17,647 nucleotides of DNA, taken from NCBI GenBank assembly GCA_019418305.1, contig DYCA01000018.1:1-17647 (forward strand), written 5' to 3'. The DNA comes from Clostridiales bacterium. GTDB taxonomy: Bacteria > Bacillota > Clostridia > Oscillospirales > Butyricicoccaceae. Position 1 is the first letter of the stretch, and each line of letters starts with the position of its first letter. The notes beneath the pieces are model-generated. The model was not told the DNA's origin. It did not search any database and saw nothing but the letters and a program-made list of their open reading frames with translations. Below, piece by piece: positions 15,163 to 17,647 of this stretch. A program made the translations under genes and the position numbers.

Positions 15163-15486
15163 GTTTTTTTACAAGTGCCGGATACCGGGACGCAGACCGT
15201 CCGATTACTTCTGGACAATCTATATATACTTATTATATAATAGTATTCACGAGCATGCATTTGATTATCCGTGATTGGAAACGGTTCCCCACTTCTCCGG
15301 TCTACACGGTTCATGGTTTTTCGTGTTTCCCCACCTGCCATCGAAAAATGTCATTTTGTAACCGTTCTTTGTGCACATACTCATCTTGGATGCTAAAATT
15401 CAACCTTATTTTTCATTTAGCTATACAGATTTTCCATCTGCACGGCAAAACAATTATGCAATTTGAACAAAAATATAAAAAACCGT
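15163..15486. other. Gene-poor AT-rich intergenic stretch
   Basis: I see no convincing gene here. Open frames on both strands lack a usable ribosome binding site or recognisable sequence. The stretch holds a possible plus-strand promoter (15212-15241), a direct repeat G[G/T]TTCCCCAC at 15283-15292 and 15325-15334, and inverted repeats AACGGTT/AACCGTT (15280-15286, 15360-15366) and ACACG/CGTGT (15304-15308, 15322-15326). These could belong to a small RNA or an alternative long leader of the downstream 3D-domain gene. Confidence 0.4.
15212..15241 (+). promoter_or_regulatory. Possible orphan promoter
   Basis: TGGACA (15212-15217) and TATAAT (15236-15241) are 18 nt apart in a very AT-rich tract. 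No coding start lies close downstream. It could drive a small RNA or a distal transcript of the 3D-domain gene, or be a chance match. Confidence 0.35.
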
Positions 15487-15515
15487 TTGACAAATACGCG
15501 ATTGTAAAGTATCAT
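15487..15515 (+). promoter_or_regulatory. Promoter of the 3D-domain gene
   Basis: A perfect TTGACA (15487-15492) and TATCAT (15510-15515) are 17 nt apart. Transcription should start near 15522, leaving a leader of about 105 nt before the ATG. Confidence 0.82.
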
Positions 15516-15520
15516 AGGTT

Positions 15521-15575
15521 ACAGATCAGAAACAGATCGACAACAAATCAGTAACAGCCAGAAAACAAATCGGCT
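15521..15575 (+). repeat. Five 11-nt tandem leader repeats
   Basis: Units beginning ACAGATC, ACAGATC, ACAAATC, ACAGCCA and ACAAATC start at 15521, 15532, 15543, 15554 and 15565, exactly 11 nt apart; the fourth is degenerate. They start at the predicted transcription start of the 3D-domain gene and would be within its mRNA leader. The regular pitch suggests a protein- or RNA-binding array, or a decayed tandem duplication. Confidence 0.55.
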
Positions 15576-15604
15576 TTTGCCGATACCGCGTTTCCGCGGG
15601 TTTT
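15569..15604 (+). promoter_or_regulatory. Two adjacent leader hairpins before the 3D-domain gene
   Basis: Hairpin 1 has arms ATCGGC and GCCGAT (15569-15584) around TTTT. Hairpin 2 has arms CCGCG and CGCGG (15586-15599) around TTTC and is followed by GTTTT. The second has a terminator-like shape but a short T run, so it may act as a weak attenuator or an mRNA stabiliser. Confidence 0.45.
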
Positions 15605-15627
15605 CACGACGATTAGGAGTGTAACAC

Positions 15628-16329
15628 ATGTTCTTTTCTTTGCGAAAGCATGCATCCAAACTGATTGCTGCGACACTGGCGGTCGGCACAATGGCTTCTA
15701 TCAGCGCTGCAGCGCTCGATCAGCCGGTTGCAATGCTCTCTTCCAACCTGAATGCATCCGTCGGTACGGTTTTAACCTCCGACCAGATCAACACTGCTGA
15801 GCAGGCTCTTTCCAAGGCTAAGGCTGAAGCAGCGGCCAAGGCGGAAGCAGAAGCCAAGGCGAAGGCTGAGGCGGCAGCAAAAGCTGAAGCGGCACAGCAG
15901 GCAGCTTCCAGCACCACCACCAATTCTTCGCAGTCGCAGCAGTCCTCCAATAGCAATCTGCTGACCGAGCCGGTATCCGCTAAGACAGTTGCCTACTCTT
16001 CCTCGCTTCTCGCAACCGATGCCATCAAAAATAATTCGACGGCGCTGGGCAACTACAAGCTGACCTTCTATTGTCCCTGTGAGCTCTGCAACGGCGTTGC
16101 CGGTGCAAAGACTGCTTCCGGTACGACTCCGACCGAGGGCCGCACGATTGCTGTAGATTCGTCGATAATTCCGCTGGGCAGCCGCGTTTATATTGAAGGT
16201 TACGGCGTATTCATTGCAGAGGACACTGGCGGGGCCATCAAGGACAACAAGATTGACGTTTTCGTTTCTTCGCATGACCGCGCATATGAGCTTGGCGTGC
16301 AGTACGCAAACATCTATCTGCTGGGCTGA
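15628..16329 (+). CDS. Secreted 3D-domain protein (cell-wall-active)
   Basis: This 233-residue exported protein ends in a 3D domain, a double-psi beta-barrel fold related to lytic transglycosylase A and found in cell-wall hydrolases such as YocH and resuscitation-factor-like proteins. Residues 1-29 form a signal peptide (FFSLRKHASK, hydrophobic stretch, SAAA). Residues 60-93 are an Ala/Lys/Glu repeat (AKAEA-type), probably a helical or coiled linker, followed by a Ser/Gln/Asn-rich low-complexity segment. The 3D domain covers about 140-233, with the three aspartates D177 (AVDSS), D199 (AEDTGG) and D210 (KIDVFV). FYCPCELCNG is the usual front motif. AGGAG lies 8 nt before the ATG. It probably remodels peptidoglycan; no LysM domain is present. 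Confidence 0.93.
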   Translation: MFFSLRKHASKLIAATLAVGTMASISAAALDQPVAMLSSNLNASVGTVLTSDQINTAEQALSKAKAEAAAKAEAEAKAKAEAAAKAEAAQQAASSTTTNSSQSQQSSNSNLLTEPVSAKTVAYSSSLLATDAIKNNSTALGNYKLTFYCPCELCNGVAGAKTASGTTPTEGRTIAVDSSIIPLGSRVYIEGYGVFIAEDTGGAIKDNKIDVFVSSHDRAYELGVQYANIYLLG

Positions 16330-16343
16330 GATAAGCCAATTTC

Positions 16344-16370
16344 AAGGACTATGCTTGCATAGTCCTTTTT
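16344..16370 (+). terminator. Terminator of the 3D-domain gene
   Basis: A 10-bp stem (16344-16353 with 16358-16367) with a CTTG loop ends in a T tract. It starts 14 nt after the stop codon. The loop and right arm also contain the -35 box of the following niaR promoter. Confidence 0.87.
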
Positions 16371-16383
16371 CTTTTGCTATGAT
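16355..16383 (+). promoter_or_regulatory. niaR promoter nested in the upstream terminator
   Basis: TTGCAT (16355-16360) and TATGAT (16378-16383) are 17 nt apart. The -35 box lies within the loop and right arm of the terminator hairpin. The leader would be only about 19 nt, with AAGGAG at 16393-16398. Confidence 0.65.
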
Positions 16384-16408
16384 AGGAATACTAAGGAGTG
16401 ACTGCATC

Positions 16409-16936
16409 ATGAACGCTGCTGAACGGCGCATCAAAATCACCCATCTGCTCATGCAGACCCAAAAACCGCTTTCCGCCACCGCATTAGCTGCGCAATGCGG
16501 CGTGAGCCGGCAAATCATCGTCGGAGATGTTGCACTGCTGCGTGCCGGTGGGCTTTCTGTGTTAGCCACACCGCGCGGTTATATTTTGGAGACCGCCGCC
16601 TCTACCCCTATCCATACGGAGCGGCGTGTTGTGTGCCGACATGGCGATGAGCGTCTGTTGGAAGAACTGTACACCATAGTTGATTTAGGCGGCGCACTGC
16701 TTGATGTAACAGTCGAACATTCGGTTTATGGGCAAATCTGCGCCCCGCTGCATATTTTTTCCCGCTATGATGCCGATATGTTCTGCGAAAAGCTGAAAAA
16801 ACCTGCAGCACGCCCGTTATGTGACTTAACCGGCGGCATCCATCTGCACACGCTGCGTGCGCCGGATGAGGCCACGCTCGACCGTGTGATACAAGGACTG
16901 CAGGAGAAAGGCTTTCTGCTCACAGACGAGAAATAG
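16409..16936 (+). CDS. niaR: NiaR-type transcriptional repressor (HTH and 3H domains)
   Basis: This 175-residue protein matches NiaR (YrxA), the niacin-responsive repressor of NAD synthesis and niacin uptake genes. The N-terminal winged HTH covers about 1-60 (LSATALAAQCGVSRQIIVGDVALLRAGG). The C-terminal 3H domain has its three conserved histidine regions: H78 (CRHGDE), H104 (VEHSVYG) and H145/H147 (GGIHLHT). With E86, the spacing of H78, H145 and H147 agrees with the metal site I recall for the Thermotoga homologue. AAGGAG lies 10 nt before the ATG. No nad or niacin transporter gene is in the window, so its targets lie elsewhere. Confidence 0.93.
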   Translation: MNAAERRIKITHLLMQTQKPLSATALAAQCGVSRQIIVGDVALLRAGGLSVLATPRGYILETAASTPIHTERRVVCRHGDERLLEELYTIVDLGGALLDVTVEHSVYGQICAPLHIFSRYDADMFCEKLKKPAARPLCDLTGGIHLHTLRAPDEATLDRVIQGLQEKGFLLTDEK

Positions 16937-16983
16937 TCCGCCACAACCATATCCCCTACATACAGACAGCAAAACGGTAAACA

Positions 16984-17016
16984 AAAAAGCCGCAGAGTTT
17001 CCATCTGCGGCTTTTT
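16984..17016. terminator. Bidirectional terminator between niaR and glnS
   Basis: A perfect 13-bp stem (16984-16996 with 17004-17016) with a 7-nt loop is flanked by A and T runs on the two sides, so it serves both convergent genes. Confidence 0.9.
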
Positions 17017-17032
17017 CTATTTCAGGGAAAAC

Positions 17033-17647
17033 TTACTTTTGCAGGGTTTTGGCAAAGCTGTCCTTGAGCGTGACGATACGGTTGAAGCGGCCATCTTCCC
17101 TATCCTTGACGTAGTAGCCCATACGGACAAACTGGAAGCGTTCGCCCTCCTTGGCATCGCCCAGCGACGGCTCCAACTTGCAGCCCGTCAGCTTCTTGAG
17201 CGATTCCGGATTGAGATAATCCAGATAATCCGTTCCCTCCGGCACATCGTTCACGTTTTCCAGCGTAAACAGGTTATCATACAGGTACAGGTCGGCATCC
17301 AGCGCATGTGCAGCGGATACCCAGTGAATCGTTCCCTTAACCTTGCGGCCATCTGCGGGCATGCCGTTGCCGGTTTCCAAATCGGCCGTGCAGCGAATCT
17401 CCACAATTTCACCGTTTTCGTCCTTGACAACCTCGTTGCAGCGGACGATATAGGCGCCCATCAGGCGCACCTCACCCTCCGGCTTGAGGCGCTGGAACTT
17501 CGGAGGCGGAACCTCGGCAAAGTCGCTCTTCTCGATATACAGCTCACGTGTAAACGGCACCTTGCGCGTCCCTGCGGCTTCGTCGCGCGGATTGTTGGGC
17601 ACCTCAAACTCTTCGCACTGGTCCTCGGGATAATTGGTGATGACCAG
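17033..17647 (-). CDS. glnS: Glutaminyl-tRNA synthetase, C-terminal part (cut by window edge)
   Basis: The visible 204 residues are the C-terminal anticodon-binding beta-barrels of a class I glutaminyl-tRNA synthetase, which charges tRNA-Gln with glutamine. Recognisable segments are LVITNYPEDQCEEFEVPNNP, RELYIEKSDFAEVPPPKFQRLKPEGEVRLMGAYIV, KGTIHWVSAAHALDADLYLYDNLFT, and GERFQFVRMGYYVKD. The catalytic Rossmann domain (HIGH and KMSKS) lies beyond the right edge. The frame is open to the last base; the in-frame GTG at 17602 is an internal valine, not a start. The gene ends at a TAA and a shared terminator. Confidence 0.96.
   Translation of the reverse strand: MVITNYPEDQCEEFEVPNNPRDEAAGTRKVPFTRELYIEKSDFAEVPPPKFQRLKPEGEVRLMGAYIVRCNEVVKDENGEIVEIRCTADLETGNGMPADGRKVKGTIHWVSAAHALDADLYLYDNLFTLENVNDVPEGTDYLDYLNPESLKKLTGCKLEPSLGDAKEGERFQFVRMGYYVKDREDGRFNRIVTLKDSFAKTLQK

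Noticed and set aside
15054..15341. Minus-strand open frame of about 95 codons upstream of rnj
   Set aside because: It overlaps the rnj promoter and leader, has no good ribosome binding site, and its translation looks random.
15340..15515. WalR-type TGTWAH-N5-TGTWAH box before the 3D-domain gene
   Set aside because: Only single half-sites (near 15357 and 15503) are present; no pair has the right spacing.
15255..15554. Plus-strand open frame of about 99 codons before the 3D-domain gene
   Set aside because: It runs through the strong TTGACA promoter and the 11-nt repeats, has no Shine-Dalgarno and no recognisable sequence.
15248..15620. ydaO-type c-di-AMP riboswitch before the 3D-domain gene
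   Set aside because: Expected by gene type, but the conserved riboswitch core could not be found in the leader.
15816..15897. GC-rich repetitive tract, considered as a repeat element
   Set aside because: It simply encodes the Ala/Lys/Glu linker of the 3D-domain protein; the repetition follows from the protein sequence.

Overview
The window looks like chromosomal DNA from a Gram-positive, low-to-mid GC anaerobe of the class Clostridia, probably an Oscillospiraceae/Butyricicoccaceae-type gut bacterium. The reasons are the conserved gene order rplS-lepB-rbgA-rnhB-yraN, RNase J, YlmH, an HTH-containing BirA, NiaR, a secreted protein with three SLH domains, strong GGAGG-type ribosome binding sites, and many clear TTGACA/TATAAT-like promoters. 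The genus is an inference. Nothing looks like a prophage, plasmid, transposon or CRISPR array, and I saw no rRNA or tRNA gene. Most of the content is housekeeping.

Left part (1-5.8 kb, minus strand): one tight operon starts at a promoter near 5.7 kb and runs lepB (signal peptidase I), rbgA (50S assembly GTPase), rnhB (RNase HII), yraN, an M19 dipeptidase, thrC (threonine synthase) and a calcineurin-like phosphoesterase. Start/stop overlaps of the ATGA type and gaps of 2-33 nt suggest translational coupling. Just upstream, rplS (L19) is a separate unit with its own promoter and a strong terminator. Divergent from rplS is a cytoplasmic GH13 alpha-amylase-family enzyme.

Middle (7.7-13.3 kb): a three-SLH surface protein (minus) converges with the GH13 gene on a shared terminator. 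It follows ylmH (S4 RNA-binding protein, TTG start). ylmH and birA diverge from a promoter region that reads as a sigma-A-type promoter on both strands over the same 30 bp, with a dyad next to it. birA is followed by a 178-residue protein I do not recognise. A flavodoxin/2x[4Fe-4S] fusion protein lies convergent to it.

Right part (13.3-17.6 kb): rnj (RNase J, minus) has a leader of about 190 nt with a clear long-range stem. A gene-poor stretch (14937-15627) separates it from a secreted 3D-domain protein (plus), whose leader carries five 11-nt repeats and two hairpins. niaR follows; its -35 box lies inside the terminator hairpin of the 3D gene. glnS (minus, truncated at the window edge) converges with niaR on a shared terminator.

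I found no clear multi-gene novel system. The items most worth a second look are non-coding: the mirror-symmetric ylmH/birA promoter, the rnj leader, the 11-nt repeat leader of the 3D gene, and the nested terminator/promoter before niaR. All promoter, terminator and RNA-structure calls were made by eye.
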